DNA of 64,000 nucleotides from Adiantum capillus-veneris (Eukaryota; Streptophyta; Polypodiopsida; Polypodiales; Pteridaceae): contig CM043954.1 in assembly GCA_014529385.2 (NCBI GenBank), positions 4,341,306 through 4,405,305 of the forward strand, written 5' to 3'. The position numbers and the translations under genes are program-made. The notes beneath the pieces are model-generated. The model was not told where the DNA came from. It made no database searches and saw only the letters and a list, made by a program, of their open reading frames with translations. Below are positions 41,304 through 53,200 of this stretch, one piece after another (within the stretch, counting starts at the first letter, position 1; each line of letters starts with the position of its first letter).

Positions 41304-41831
41304 TCATTTAGCTTGGTGCCCCTTGCCAACCCCTCCCATGCTAGGTTGATCATTCCAATCTACTTTGTGCCCCAAAACATAATAAGAGTAGCATTGATGC
41401 ACAAAGTAAATGGCTATCTTGTTGTTGTTTGGGTTTTGCATGTACACTTGTAAGAATCTGCCATGCATACGTTGCACCAATATCGAATAAAGGAGGGGAT
41501 CCCTTTGTGTTTCCAATGACTTTAAAAAGCGTGTGTTGCGTAAATGGTTTGGACACAACATTTTGCATTCCTTGTAGCTTAATGGCTCTCGATTGTGGTC
41601 TGACTCGTCATGTTGGGACCTTGCAAAACCTCTTATATTGCCTTTAGCAACACAAATATTCTCCTCTTTGTCAATTTGTTGCGCTAGTTCATGGTTGAGA
41701 TAGGGATCCCCATTTGCATTTTGATCGTGCTGAGGTGGTATGTCATCATCTTCAGGTGGTATGTCATGGTATTGAGGTAAGTTTTCCATCTGTACATAGC
41801 AAGAAGCACATGTTAGTGACATAAAATGCAC
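41304..41831 (-). CDS. Unrecognised ORF, possible exon
   Basis: A 175-codon minus-strand ORF. The Asp/Pro-rich start MENLPQYHDIPPEDDD is preceded on the coding strand by TTCTTGCTATGTACAG, which looks like a 3' splice site, so the exon may begin at about 41788. Later segments (SYKECKMLCPNHLRNTRFLK, VYMQNPNNNKIAIYFVHQ) have ordinary, non-repetitive composition. I do not recognise the family. It could be a host gene exon or a fragment of a DNA transposon's second gene. Together with 41995-42300 it may form one interrupted gene. Confidence 0.35.
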   Translation of the reverse strand: MHFMSLTCASCYVQMENLPQYHDIPPEDDDIPPQHDQNANGDPYLNHELAQQIDKEENICVAKGNIRGFARSQHDESDHNREPLSYKECKMLCPNHLRNTRFLKSLETQRDPLLYSILVQRMHGRFLQVYMQNPNNNKIAIYFVHQCYSYYVLGHKVDWNDQPSMGGVGKGHQAK

Positions 41832-41994
41832 ATGCCTTTAAAATCTTTCAATTTTTTTGTAAATGCTTCAAAAAAAAATTTAAAATTAGACTTGAAATAA
41901 TGTAAATCTTAGGCCTGAATTTTTTTAAAGACCCAACTTGAAAAAGCATTACATAGTTCAATGGCACAAAACTTATAATTCATTGATCATTCAA
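41832..41994. other. Gap between the two unrecognised ORFs, possible intron
   Basis: AT-rich, T/A homopolymer-containing sequence between two minus-strand ORFs, with the splice-acceptor-like TGTACAG at its downstream side. Confidence 0.3.
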
Positions 41995-42300
41995 TCATTG
42001 ATTGGCTAGCAGGCCATAGTAAGTTACAATATTGTAGCCAGCATCATTCATATAAAGCGATAAATTCCATTCCTCATGCCTATTTAAGGGATTCCTCTCT
42101 TTTTCTTGGGCGATATGTTGCAGTACATTGCACAAAAAAGTTTGTTTCTCATGTTCACAAGGCTGTGGAATACATAAAATCAAGCGTCTAAGAATCCAAC
42201 ATGCGCTATATTCATCTGAGACTTTAGTGAAAGGAGGGGAGTTTGTGATAATGTTTTCAGGAGTTATCCATGGATAATGTCTCTCTTGTTGTGCTCTTGC
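41995..42300 (-). pseudogene. Unrecognised ORF interrupted by copia 3
   Basis: On the minus strand the frame from 42300 to 41995 reads HYPWITPENIITNS, DEYSACWILRRLILC and HIAQEKERNPLNRHEEW. Across copia 3, using one copy of its CTTGC duplication, the frame extends without a stop into 47420-47500 (GIVNWGSNSVTNSKDTFPR). An open frame on both sides of the insertion suggests a formerly coding region disrupted by the copia. Family not recognised. Confidence 0.4.
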
Positions 42301-42527
42301 TGTTGGAATTAGGGTTGCAGAGAAACACACACAACTTGGAGAAGACGAAGGAAGCTCAAGGCACACAATGGAGAGTGTGTTACTTACTGTGCAATGGAAA
42401 GATAGATAGCCCTAGAGTGATGGGCGTATATACAATGCACGGGGGAAAAAACCTCCTAAAGAGGGAAAAAATGCCCCGGCGGTCCTAGTGTGTTCACACA
42501 TATCACTACCACATGTATATGGTAACA
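42301..42527 (-). repeat. 3' LTR of copia 3
   Basis: 227 bp, plus-sense TGTTGGAATTAGGG...TATGGTAACA. Confidence 0.95.
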
Positions 42528-42543
42528 AATCCCCCCTGGAGTG
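42528..42543 (-). promoter_or_regulatory. Polypurine tract of copia 3
   Basis: Element-strand CACTCCAGGGGGGATT adjacent to the LTR start TGTTACC. Confidence 0.8.
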
Positions 42544-42602
42544 ATGCGGTGAACGAGAGCTGGCACATGAGTAAAGGGAAGTGCCATGCCCTGAGGACAG
42601 GA

Positions 42603-45600
42603 TCAGTCCACAAAGGGGAGTAAGCCCAAAGCTTTGCGGAAAGCTTCAAGCTTCTCACGAGACAATGCCTTTGTGAAAAGATCTGCAAGGTTGTCCTGTG
42701 TTGGCACATAAGCCAAGCTTATCTCTCCTGCTGAGAGCCTCTCCCTGACATAGTGGTAATGCACCTCAATGTGCTTTGTGCGAGCATGAAAAACTAGGTT
42801 CCTCGCAACTGCCAATGCACTCTGATTGTCAGTGTACATAGTGTTGGCAGTGTCCTGTCCAACACCCAAATCAGCCATAAGGAGTCTAAGCCATACACAC
42901 TCGACCATAGCTGTGAAGACTGCCCTGTACTCAGTCTCACAACTCGAAGTGGCCACAGTAGGTTGCTTCTTGCTCAACCATGATATACATGAACTGCCAA
43001 GCATGAAACAAAAACCACTTGTGGACACTCGCATGTCAAAACAACCAGCCCAATCTGAGTCTGAAAAAGCATGTAAGTCTGGCGGCAATGATCCCCCCTT
43101 GGGATAAAACAAGCCAAGATGTAAAGTGCCACTAAGGTAGCGGAAAATCCTCTTGACAGCCTGCCAATGCTTAGACCCTGGGCTATGCATAAATCCGTTG
43201 ACCTGTGAGACTGCAAACTGAATATCCGGCCTCGTGTTGCATACATAAATGAGGCAGCCAACAGCAGTTTTGTAAAGAGTGACATCAGCAGGATCACCAG
43301 CATCATGTAGACTCAACTTCAAACCTGTTTCCATGGGAGTGGCAATAGGTTTGCAATCCTCAAGTCCAAACTTACATAGCAATGTCTCTATGTAACTATT
43401 CTGATACAAGGCAATACCACCATCACACTGCTTAAACTGTATACCCAAATAATGATGCAACAGCCCCAAATCTTTCATCTTGAAAGTAGCATTCAAATCA
43501 ACCTTAAATTCAGCAATATGTCTCATTTGGTCAAGTGATCAACAAATCATCAACATAAAGAACCACAATGAGAAGTACATCACCCTCACGCTTTACATAC
43601 AATGTGGTTTTTGTTGGCCTGTTTACGAAAGCCTTGTTTGACCAAATGAGTGTCATCTTTCTCATACCAAGCACGAGGAGATTGCTTCAACCCATACAAA
43701 GCCTTGTTACATTTGCACACTTTGTCCTCTTGTTCTTTTATGACAAAACCGTGAGTCTGCGTTACATAAACTTCCTCAAATATGTCACCATTCAAGAAAG
43801 CAGTAACAATGTCTGATTGATGTACATCCCAACCAAAATGAGCTGCCAATGCACATAGAAAACGCACAATAGTCATACAACAAGTGGGAGCAAAAGTCTC
43901 TTCATAATCTATGCCTTTTTGCTATGCATAACCCTTTGCAACAAGTCGAGCCTTATGGCGATCGATCTCACCATCCGGCTTGCGTTTCAACTTGTAAACC
44001 CACTTCGTACCAATGGCCTTTTTGCCAGGAGGCAAATCACATAAAGTCCATGTGTCATTTTCTATAAGTGCATCATATTCTGATTGCATGGCAGCCATCC
44101 AATTTTCTGAATTTTGTGCTTCATCAAAAGTCAGAGGCTCCTCAACATCATGTAAGCTAGACACAGCCAAAGCATAACAATCTGATGCATAAGATGCATG
44201 GCGAGAGCCTGAACGAGTACGACTAGACAAGGGTGCATCCAATTTACCGTCACTCAAAGTGTGCACCAGCCATTTTGGCATACCTCTAGCCTGCTCATTT
44301 TCAGCCCTTTCCTCATCAAGTACATCATGTACATCTGCATCAGTAATAGGCTGATCTAAAACATTTTCAAAAACCCCCATAGGCTGTACATTTGCCTCAT
44401 TGGAACTTACATTCGTATTTCCACCACTGAAAAGAGGCAACAAAGTGTCATAAATGTCCTGTGAGCTTACATTACTGTCTTTGGTACATGACAGCAAGGG
44501 CTGAACAGAATCTTCCACAAACACTACATCTCGTGAAACCAGAATACGTTTTGTTTGTGGATGATACAACCTGTAACCTTTGCTTTCAGCACTATAACCA
44601 ACAAAAATACATTTGACAGTCTTATCATCCAATTTTCTGCGCTGCACTTGTGGCACCAAAGCATATGCCAAACAGCCAAAAACACGCATGTGCTCAATAG
44701 AAGGCTTTCTATCATGCCATGCTTCATATGGAGTAATAGACTGCAAAGCTTTTGTAGGACACCTGTTAAGTACATAAGTGGCACACATGATGGCCTCAAG
44801 CCAAAAAGAATGCGGTAAAGCTTGACTTTTGACCATACATCGTGCCATTTCCGTCAGTGACCTGTTTTTCCTCTCAGCAACACCATTTTGTTGAGGTGTA
44901 TAAGGCACTGTACATTGGTGTTTTATCCCACGACTAGCCAGAAATGCATTAAATTCATGAGACATATACTCCCCCCCTCGATCGGAACGGAGGGTGCCCA
45001 TAGTACATTTCGAGACATTTTCAGCTATAGCCAGAAATTGTTTGAAGCACATAAAAACTTCGGACTTCGCTTTAAGCGGAAATACCCATGCATGCCTGGA
45101 GTAATCATCAATGAAAGTCACGAAGTACAGGTAATTGCCCAAGGACGGAGTTTGCATGGGCCCACAAACATCACTATGCACAAGCTGCAACCTGCATGTG
45201 GATCGAACTAAACCATCCTTTGGAAACTTAGAACGCTGCATCTTACCCAAAATACAGCCTTCACAAACATGTTTGACAGGTGCTTCAAGAGGCGGCAAAG
45301 AAGCAACCATATCAGATTTTTGCAAACGCAGCAAACTGGCAAAATTCAGATGACCAAAACGTGCATGCGAAAGTTTTGCATCTGAAATAGCCCTTGAATC
45401 TGCAACATCATTTGCAAAATTTTGTCCACACTTGTCATACAAAGTGAGCTTATACAGCCCACGGCACAAAAGGCCAGATGCAACAATTTCATCACCAAAA
45501 TTGAGATCATGAATTGTACATCTGTCATCCACAAATTTGACTACAAGTCCAAGTCTAGCAAGTGCGGATACAGACAAGAGATTCTTCTTGATCCCAGGTA

Positions 45601-46888
45601 CATAAAGTGCATCAACAAGTGTGAAGGAACTGCCATTAGCAGCAGTGAGCACAATCTTTCCAACTCCCTGAACTAGATAAGAGGCGTTGTTGGCACAAGT
45701 GACTAAATTCCCATGAGGGACAGATGAGAGAGAGGTAAACAATTCACGATGTGAGGTAATGTGCTTTGTAGAACCACTGTCAAAATACCACACATGTGAA
45801 TCTGCAGCAACTGACAAGCATGCATCATGGACAATAGGATTGTAAGTGCACTCTGCGCTAAAAGCCCATTCTGCATCAACATCAGCATTACAGTCTCCTT
45901 TCACAGAAGACTCAACAATGGCTGCATTTGTAGTGGAACCAGCATTTGCAGTGGAACCACCCTCTTTCTTCTTAGCCTCTTTGGCCTTCAACTTAGGACA
46001 CGACTTGATCAAGTGATCATTGGCTTTACAATAATGGCAACGCATCTTCTTTTTGCCCTTATCACCAGAATTGCCAGACGAAGTACTGCCAGCAGAAGCA
46101 TTAGGAACAGAATTTTTGCCACTCGCAGCAGAACCATAAGAAGTGGCTGCATTATTGTTACCACCCTTTCTTTGAGAAGCAATAAAAGCCTTTTCAACTG
46201 CACGCTGCCTAGTCCTGTTTTTTCTGGAAAGTGACTCTTGCAACAGCAATGTGCATAATGCATCAAACTTGACAACTTCAGGATTTCCTTGGGTCATAAG
46301 TCTCCAAATACTAGCAAAAGTCTGGTAGGAATCTGGTAAGGCATCAAGAACAGTCTGCACAAGGGAACTGTTTGAAATGACTTCACCTGCAGAAATAAGC
46401 TGCTCATTGATATCCTTGACACTAGCAAGGAAAGTGTCCATATCATCTTCCTCATGCATAATCTTCGACTCCAGCTCTTTACGCAGCAAAGCAATTTTAG
46501 CCTCATTGCGGCTTGCATAAAGACCTGCTAAAATATCCCAAGTCTGTTTTGCAGATTTTACTGAACGGATGTGAGGAACAATGGTGCGCTTCACAGACAA
46601 CGCAATCAATGCATGAGCCTGCGCATCCTTAACATCCCAACGAGCTTGTTCTGCCGTAGGCAAAACAACTCTAACAGCTGCAATCCTTGCAGCAAGACCT
46701 GCAACATCCTCAACATTGCCTACATCGTCAGAACCAGGACGTACATCAATGCCTTGCACAATGTTCCAGACACCCTTTGACACAAGAACATGTTGCATCA
46801 TATAAGCCCACATAGGGTAGTTGTCCCCATCCAACTTGTCCACAGGAGCAAACATCTTGAACACATCTGTGTTGTTGTTGTCAGCCAT
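42603..46888 (-). pseudogene. Copia 3 gag-pol polyprotein, nonsense and frameshifts
   Basis: Start likely ATG at 46888 (MADNNNTD) rather than the upstream 46948. The 46888-43922 part has gag (VDKLDGDNYPMWAYM), CCHC knuckle (CHYCKANDHLIKSC), protease (WYFDSGSTKHIT), the HHCC segment, integrase core (SDVCGPM, SDRGGEY, NGVAERKN) and the beginning of RT (ARLVAKGYA). A TAG at 43922-43924 replaces the Gln expected after GYA. RT continues 43876-43586, then shifts by one base; LYVDDLLIT lies in the new frame near 43570-43530, then a second break leads to 43526-42603 with RNase H (SDSDWAG, CETEYRA, YTDNQSALAVA). At least three lesions, so no active enzyme is expected. Confidence 0.93.
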
Positions 46889-47179
46889 GGTAAATGCTGC
46901 ACCTGATGTGAAAACTGACCGAAAATAGGAGAAACGGAGCGGGAACAACCTGTGCGATATAGCACAAACCGTAGAAGACTATAAGGCACCTGTTATGCAA
47001 CGGCACTAACAGAAATTCTGCACAAAATGACGAAATAGACTGTGCAGTACTGCCTGTAGTGGAAATGAGCCCAAAAATTTTGTTGACCTGCGATCGCTCG
47101 CCAAAGCTCACTGAAATCGGAGAAAGTGAGCAGGCGTGTGCTGGAGCAGCTGGCGACTAAGCCCGGGAGGGCGTGACCT
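46889..47179 (-). other. Leader of copia 3
   Basis: About 290 bp between primer site and start; no features recognised. Confidence 0.6.
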
Positions 47180-47191
47180 GCTATGATACCA
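47180..47191 (-). promoter_or_regulatory. Primer-binding site of copia 3
   Basis: Plus-sense GCTATGATACCA, two bases inside the 5' LTR. One mismatch from the site in copias 1 and 2. Confidence 0.85.
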
Positions 47192-47193
47192 AT

Positions 47194-47419
47194 TGTTGGA
47201 ATGAGGGTTGCGGAGAAACACACACAGCTTGGAGAAGACGAAGGAAGCTCAAGGCACACAATGGAGAGTGTGTTACTTAGTGTGCAATGGAAAGATAGTA
47301 GCCCTAGAGTGATGGGCGTATATACAATGCACAGGAGAAAAAACCTACTAAAGAGGGAAAAAATGCCCCTGCGGTCCTAGTGTGTTCACACACATCACTA
47401 CCACATGTATATGGTAACA
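47194..47419 (-). repeat. 5' LTR of copia 3
   Basis: 226 bp, TGTTGGAATGAGGG...GGTAACA; source of the rearranged fragment at 48585-48786. Confidence 0.95.
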
Positions 47420-48583
47420 CTTGCTTCTAAGGATAGTTGTAGCATGCGAGGAAATGTATCTTTGGAGTTTGTGACACTATTTGATCCCCAATTAACAATG
47501 CCAACATATAAACCCTTTAGTGCAAAAGTATATCAATATGTTGGAAGTACCCAGTGTCTGTGTTCTTCTTCTCTCTTCTCATGTCTCCTCTCTCGCCATG
47601 GCTGTGTAGCACTCTGCTCAAGGAGATGCACTTGCACGTGCTCTGTTACTCTCTCACTCTCACTCTCTGTTGCTCTTAGATCGTGTATAGTGTTGATTAC
47701 ATGCTTGTGGGATTTGCCAGGTATGTAGATCTGACATTTTATGGGTTGTAGTATGTGACTTTTGGTATTCTGCAAGGCCCTTTGCGCTCTCGTTTGTTGC
47801 AGTTGTACCAAAGAAAAACAAGCTACACTCGGGTGGCTATGGAAATCTTTGAGCACCACAATCAAAGCTAAGTCTTTTTTTCTTCTTGAACTTCTTTTTT
47901 GACATTTACACTTGTATATGAGATGCAGAAGCATGGTTTGATCATCGCTCTTCTCCTTTCGTTCTCATAATTGCATGTTTTAATTATGTTAACTAACGAT
48001 AATTGTTTTAATCACATTATAAGTTATGCACATGATAGGAGAAATAGATCCGTAGGAATATTAGCGCTCTTAAACAAGCATAGTGAAAACGGTATACTTA
48101 AAATTTCATGGCTCCTTTTTGTCGTAGGAAGAAACTCCTCGAGAAAGCATGTATAGAAGGTGATAATAAATTCATAGAAATTTGACATAATCAAGAGGGA
48201 AACAGGATGGCCAATCTAGCACACTTGGTGATCTTTGAGGGAGTAGAAATAATAGAAGAAGAAGGCAAAGAAGATAATAGGTAGTGATGAAAAGGAGTAG
48301 AAGGAGGCTTAGAAAACCTTTGTGTTCGACTCCATCTGACAAGACCAATCACAAAGAGCAGTAGAAGAAGCGGCTTTAACACCGTAGGAATAAGTCATGA
48401 TAACTTCAAATCCTCTACCTTCAAGAAAGTGTGATCGTACGGCAACATTGAAGAAGAGGATGTACTTAGCGAAGATCGGTGTGCAACACAGATGTCAGTG
48501 CCTACACGTGTGGAGCAACACTCCCCGTCCAATATCTCTATCTCTTATTTTGTTCTCAACATCCCTCACAGTTGCGGCTCTAG
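47420..48583. repeat. Segmental duplication, copy A (empty site)
   Basis: The 1164 bp right flank of copia 3 is repeated at 48787-49950 plus 55499-55954. Copy A lacks about 450 bp that copy B has after TATGTTGGAAGTA, and it contains the uninterrupted copia 2 target CGTAGGAAGAAACTCC near 48124. It ends at GCGGCTCTAG. Confidence 0.9.
47721..47802 (+). other. Intron-like segment in duplication copy A
   Basis: CCAG/GTATGT ... TTTGTTGCAG/TT, 82 bp, with a pyrimidine-rich acceptor. Repeated at 49539-49620 in copy B. The surrounding ORFs show no known family, so this is only a candidate spliced transcript. Confidence 0.3.
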
Positions 48584-48584
48584 G

Positions 48585-48786
48585 CACACTCTCCATTGTG
48601 TGCCTTGAGCTTCCTTCGTCTTCTCCAAGCTGTGTGTGTTACGTAGTGTGCAATGGAAAGATAGATCGCCCTAGAGGGATGGGCGTATATACAATGCACG
48701 GGGGAAAAAACCTCCTAAAGAGGGAAAAAATGCCCCGGCGGTCCTAGTGTGTTCACACACATCACTACCACATGTATATGGTAACA
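48585..48786. repeat. Rearranged LTR scar: inverted plus direct copia 3 LTR pieces
   Basis: 48585-48640 is the reverse complement of the first third of the copia 3 LTR (CTTCGTCTTCTCCAAGC). At GTGTGTT it switches to direct orientation and follows the LTR to GGTAACA at 48786. The sequence after it (CTTGCTTCTAAGG) is the same flank as after the real 5' LTR, so it sits at a duplication junction. Confidence 0.88.
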
Positions 48787-49950
48787 CTTGCTTCTAAGGA
48801 TAGTTGTAGCAAGCGAGGAAATGTATCTTTGGAGTTTGTGACACTATTTGATCCCCAATTAACAATGCCAACATATAAACCCTTTGGTGCAAAAGTATAT
48901 CAATATGTTGGAAGTATAATGGAAATACAGTAATTTATTGCAGCTGACGAGTGACAAAAGCATAAATGGAGAATGGAAAATGCAAAAGGACATCAAATTT
49001 ATTGACACTATATTATTAAAGAGCTCATTATGTGCTATGATTACTTTATGTCCGAGCGGACAGTTTGTAATCATTTTGATCATTCAAGAAATCTATAAAT
49101 TAATACATGCAAGAGAAAAATGCTCACTCTTGCACAGGGGAAGATTCGTTCTTCTTCTCTCTTCTCATCTCTCCTCTCTCGCCGTGCTTGTGTAGCACTC
49201 CGCTCAAGGAGATGCACTTGCACGTGCTCTGTTACTCTCTCACTCTCACTCTCTGTTGCTCTTAGATCGTGTATAGTGTTGATTACATGCTTGTGGGATT
49301 TGCCAGGTATGTAGATCTGACATTTTATGGCTTGTAGTATGTGAAGATTGCACAAGGGAAGATTGCACCCAGTGTCTGTGTTCTTCTTCTCTCTTCTCAT
49401 CTCTCCTCTCTCGCCATGGCTGTGTAGCACTCTGCTCAAGGAGATGCACTTGCACGTGCTCTGTTACTCTCTCACTCTCACTCTCTGTTGCTCTTAGATC
49501 GTGTATAGTGTTGATTACATGCTTGTGGGATTTGGCAGGTATGTAGATCTGACATTTTATGGGTTGTAGTATGTGACTTTTGGTATTCTGCAAGGCCCTT
49601 TGCGCTCTCGTTTGTTGCAGTTGTACCAAAGAAAAACAAGCTACACTCGGGTGGCTATGGAAATCTTTGAGCACCACAATCAAAGCTAAGTCTTTTTTTC
49701 TTCTTGAACTTCTTTTTTGACATTTACACTTGTATATGAGATGCAGAAGCATGGTTTGATCATCGCTCTTCTCCTTTCGTTCTCATAATTGCAGCTTTTA
49801 ATTATGTTAACTAACGATAATTGTTTTAATCACATTATAAGTTATGCACATGATAGGAGAAATAGATCCGTAGGAATATTAGCGCTCTTAAACAAGCATA
49901 GTGAAAACGGTATACTTAAAATTTCATGGCTCCTTTTTGTCGTAGGAAGA
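48787..49950. repeat. Segmental duplication, copy B, left part
   Basis: Matches copy A but retains about 450 extra bp (48917-49366) and has two copies of a ~195 bp unit (49149-49345, 49380-49575) starting TTCTTCTTCTCTCTTCTC. It is interrupted by copia 2 at 49951. Confidence 0.9.
48917..49110. repeat. Dispersed repeat, also at 59775-59952
   Basis: AATGGAAAT.CAGTAATTTATT, GACAAAAGCATAAATGG and TATGATTACTTTATGTC recur in the same order at 59775-59952 with scattered differences. Non-coding; type unknown. Confidence 0.75.
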
Positions 49951-50164
49951 TGAAGTCGCGGAGCGGAGCGTGGGTCGACTCTCTCACACACACACAGTGA
50001 GCTTACACAGTACAGTACGCAGAGAACTGTTAGAAGGGTTATCTCCCAATTACCTTAGTATTCACAAAGTATATGTGAGTATATACAAAGAGTTAGAGGT
50101 AAGTGAGTTAGGCGGGCGGCTGGCCATATCCGCATAAGAGGCCACTTGGGCTTTAATCCCAACA
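49951..50164 (-). repeat. 3' LTR of copia 2
   Basis: 214 bp, TGAAGTCGCGGAGC...ATCCCAACA. Confidence 0.96.
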
Positions 50165-50199
50165 ACCTCCCACTTAAAGTCCAATGTGGCACTTTAAGT
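50165..50199 (-). promoter_or_regulatory. Polypurine tract and adjoining hairpin of copia 2
   Basis: Element-strand AAGTGGGAGGT abuts the LTR; inverted arms ACTTAAAGT (50172-50180) and ACTTTAAGT (50191-50199) lie just upstream, as in copia 1. Confidence 0.8.
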
Positions 50200-50248
50200 A
50201 ACTGTAAATCTATGAACATAAATGTACAAAGATTTACATGGCTGCCAT

Positions 50249-53200
50249 CTATCCAATGCCCAATAACTCACGACAATGCACAAAGCCCTCTCTTGGAAGT
50301 CCCTTTGTGAGTAGATCAGCAGGATTGTCCTTGGTGTGGATCTTCAGCAATTGTATCTGCTTGTCTTCAAGTACTTCCCTAATGAAGTGATATTTGACAT
50401 CAATATGCTTAGTCTTTGAATGGAACACTGGATTCTTTGCCAATTGTATAGCACTTTGATTGTCACAATATAACTCTGGCATATCTACTTTGATTCCCAA
50501 GTCTGCAACCAATCTACCAAGCCAAATAGCTTCTTTGCATGCCTCATTTGCTGCAACATACTCAGCTTCAGTATTAGACTGTGTAACACAATCTTGTAAT
50601 CGAGATCGCCATGATATGGCACCTCCAGCCAATGTAAAGACATAGCCTGATGTAGATCTCCTCTTATCCAAGTCTCCTGCATAATCTGAGTCAGTGTATC
50701 CTCTGACACTCAAATCCTGACTACCATAGCATATGCACATACTCTTTGTATGTTTTAAGTATCTCATGATACCTTTCACTGCCTCCCAATGTTTCTTGCC
50801 GGGATTTGACATATATCTGCTAACCACTCCCACTGCAAATGCAATATCCGGACGTGTAGCAATCATTGCATACATCAAACTACCCACTGCAGACGCATAT
50901 GGAATCTTATCCATTTCAGCCTTTTCTTCCTCAGACACAGGACAATCTTGTTTGCTAAGTTTCACATATGGTGGCAATGGAACACTCAATGCCTTTCCCT
51001 TCTCCATATTGAAACGTTGCAAAACCTTGTCAATATACTCTGTTTGAGATAACCAAATCAACTTCTTTGATCTGTCTCTCTCAATGCGCATACCAAGTAT
51101 ATGACTTGCCTCACCCATGTCTTTCATGTCAAACGATTTTTCCATCTTTGACTTCAAAGCTGAAATTTCTTCCAAGTGTTTGCCAGCAATCAACATGTCA
51201 TCCACATACAAAATAAGGATCAACCAACTGCCATCCTTAGCCTTCTTTGTATATAGACAGTGATCGAACTCACTACGTTTGTAGCCTTGAGAAAGCATAA
51301 ACTGGTGGAACTTATGGTACCATGCCCTCGGTGATTGTTTTAAGCCATAAAGACTCTTTAACAACTGGCATACCAAATGTTCCATGCCTTTCTCAACAAA
51401 CCCTTCTGGCTGCTGCATGTAAATTTCCACATCTAAATCACCATGCAAGAACGATGTCTTGACATCCATTTGGTGCAACACCAAATCCAATATAGCAACC
51501 AATGCAAGAAAGCATCTCAATGTAGTCATCTTGACCACTGGAGAGAAGACTTCATCAAAGTCAATGCCTTGTTCTTGCTTAAAGCCCTTGGCAACAAGCC
51601 TTGCTTTGTACTTTGGCTGACTATCATGAGCGGTGATCTTATACCTGTAAACCCATTTACAAGGTAGAGCCTTTTTGCCCTGTGGTAATTTAACCAACTT
51701 CCATGTCTGGTTTTTATGCAGAGCTGTCATCTCTGACTGCATGGCCAACTGCCATTTTTTCGAGTCAACCACTTGTAATGCTTCCTTGTAACAAGATGGT
51801 TCTCCGCAATCTGTGAGCATGACATAATTTAGAGATGGCACATAACGATCAGGTGGTTTGGAGACACGCTCAGAACGTCTCACCACAACTGATTCTGCCT
51901 CTCTAGCCACTATAGGCTGTTCCTGAGCCTGACCATGCTGTCTTGATGTGCTAGCACTAGGTCCATCTTCCCTGAAGACAACTCTTCTGATCTCCTCTGT
52001 CTTCTCTGGCTTAGCGTGAAACTTGGCTTCATTGAAATGCACATCATTGCTACGAATAAGCTTTCTGGACTCAGGATCCCAAAGCCGGTAACCCATCTCG
52101 CCCGATACTCCGTAGCCAAGAAATATACACTTCTTGCTCTTTGGTTCTAACTTATTTCTGAACTCCTTAGGAATATGGCTATAAGCTTCACAACCAAAGA
52201 CTCTGAGATGCTTATACGAAGGTGCCTTGCCTGTCCATAGCATCTCGGCCACTGCACTCTTATCCAGAACCCTACTAAGAGACCTGTTGATCAAATGGAC
52301 TGCTGTAGCCACTGCTTCCGCCCAAAATCCATCAGGCAACTCAGCATTTGACAACATGCTTCTGACCTTCTCTTGTATGGTCCTATTCATACGTTCTGCA
52401 ACCCCATTCTGTGAAGGATTATATGGTGCAGTAAGTTCCCGCTTAATCCCTTTTGCTTCACAAAAGTTTTGAAAAGCTTTGGAAACGTACTCTCCACCAT
52501 TGTCAGTTCTCAAGCACTTCAGCTTCTGACCACTCTGATTCTCCACCAGCTGCAAGAATGTCTTAAAGACCTTGAGCACCTCATCCTTGTGCTTCAAGAA
52601 GTAAACCCATACTTTGCGAGAATAGTCATCTATGAATGTACAAAAGTACGTTGCTCCCCCTAGTGACAAACTAGGCATTGGTCCGCATAGATCACTGTGT
52701 ACAAGAGCTAACCGTTCGTCCCTACGATTCCTCTTTGATCTGTGCGGTTCCTGTGTTTGCTTACCATAAACACAATCCTCACAAAACTCGAAATCTTGAA
52801 ATAAAAATCCAGGCAAATAACCATAATGAGAAAGTATTTCCATTCCTCTTTTTGACATATGTCCCAACCTACGATGCCACAGTGACACACTTGGCTGCTC
52901 AATCACATTAATTACATGGTTTTTAACCTCTGAAACATGTAAAGTGTACAGAGTTCCTGACTTGCTGCCATGTGCTACAGTCATCGAACCTTTGGAGATC
53001 TTCCAAGCGTTGTTCCCAAAAACTATCACATAACCCGCATCATCCAACTTCCCTGTACTAATCAAGCTCTTTCGGATTGCTGGAACATGTCTGACATTCT
53101 TGAGCCATAAAGAAGAGCCATTCTGAAACTTCAACTGCACATCTCCCACTCCAAGTATGTCACAAACCTGCTCATTGCCAAGTCTGACATAATCTTTAGT

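Larger units (their letters stand above)
42301..47419 (-). mobile_element. Ty1/copia element 3, complete but dead
   Basis: The 5119 bp element has LTRs 42301-42527 and 47194-47419 and the target duplication CTTGC (42296-42300, 47420-47424). A Met-like primer site and a purine tract are present. LTRs differ at about nine positions plus one indel by eye (about 4%), making it the oldest of the three full copias. It belongs to a different family from copias 1 and 2. Confidence 0.95.
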
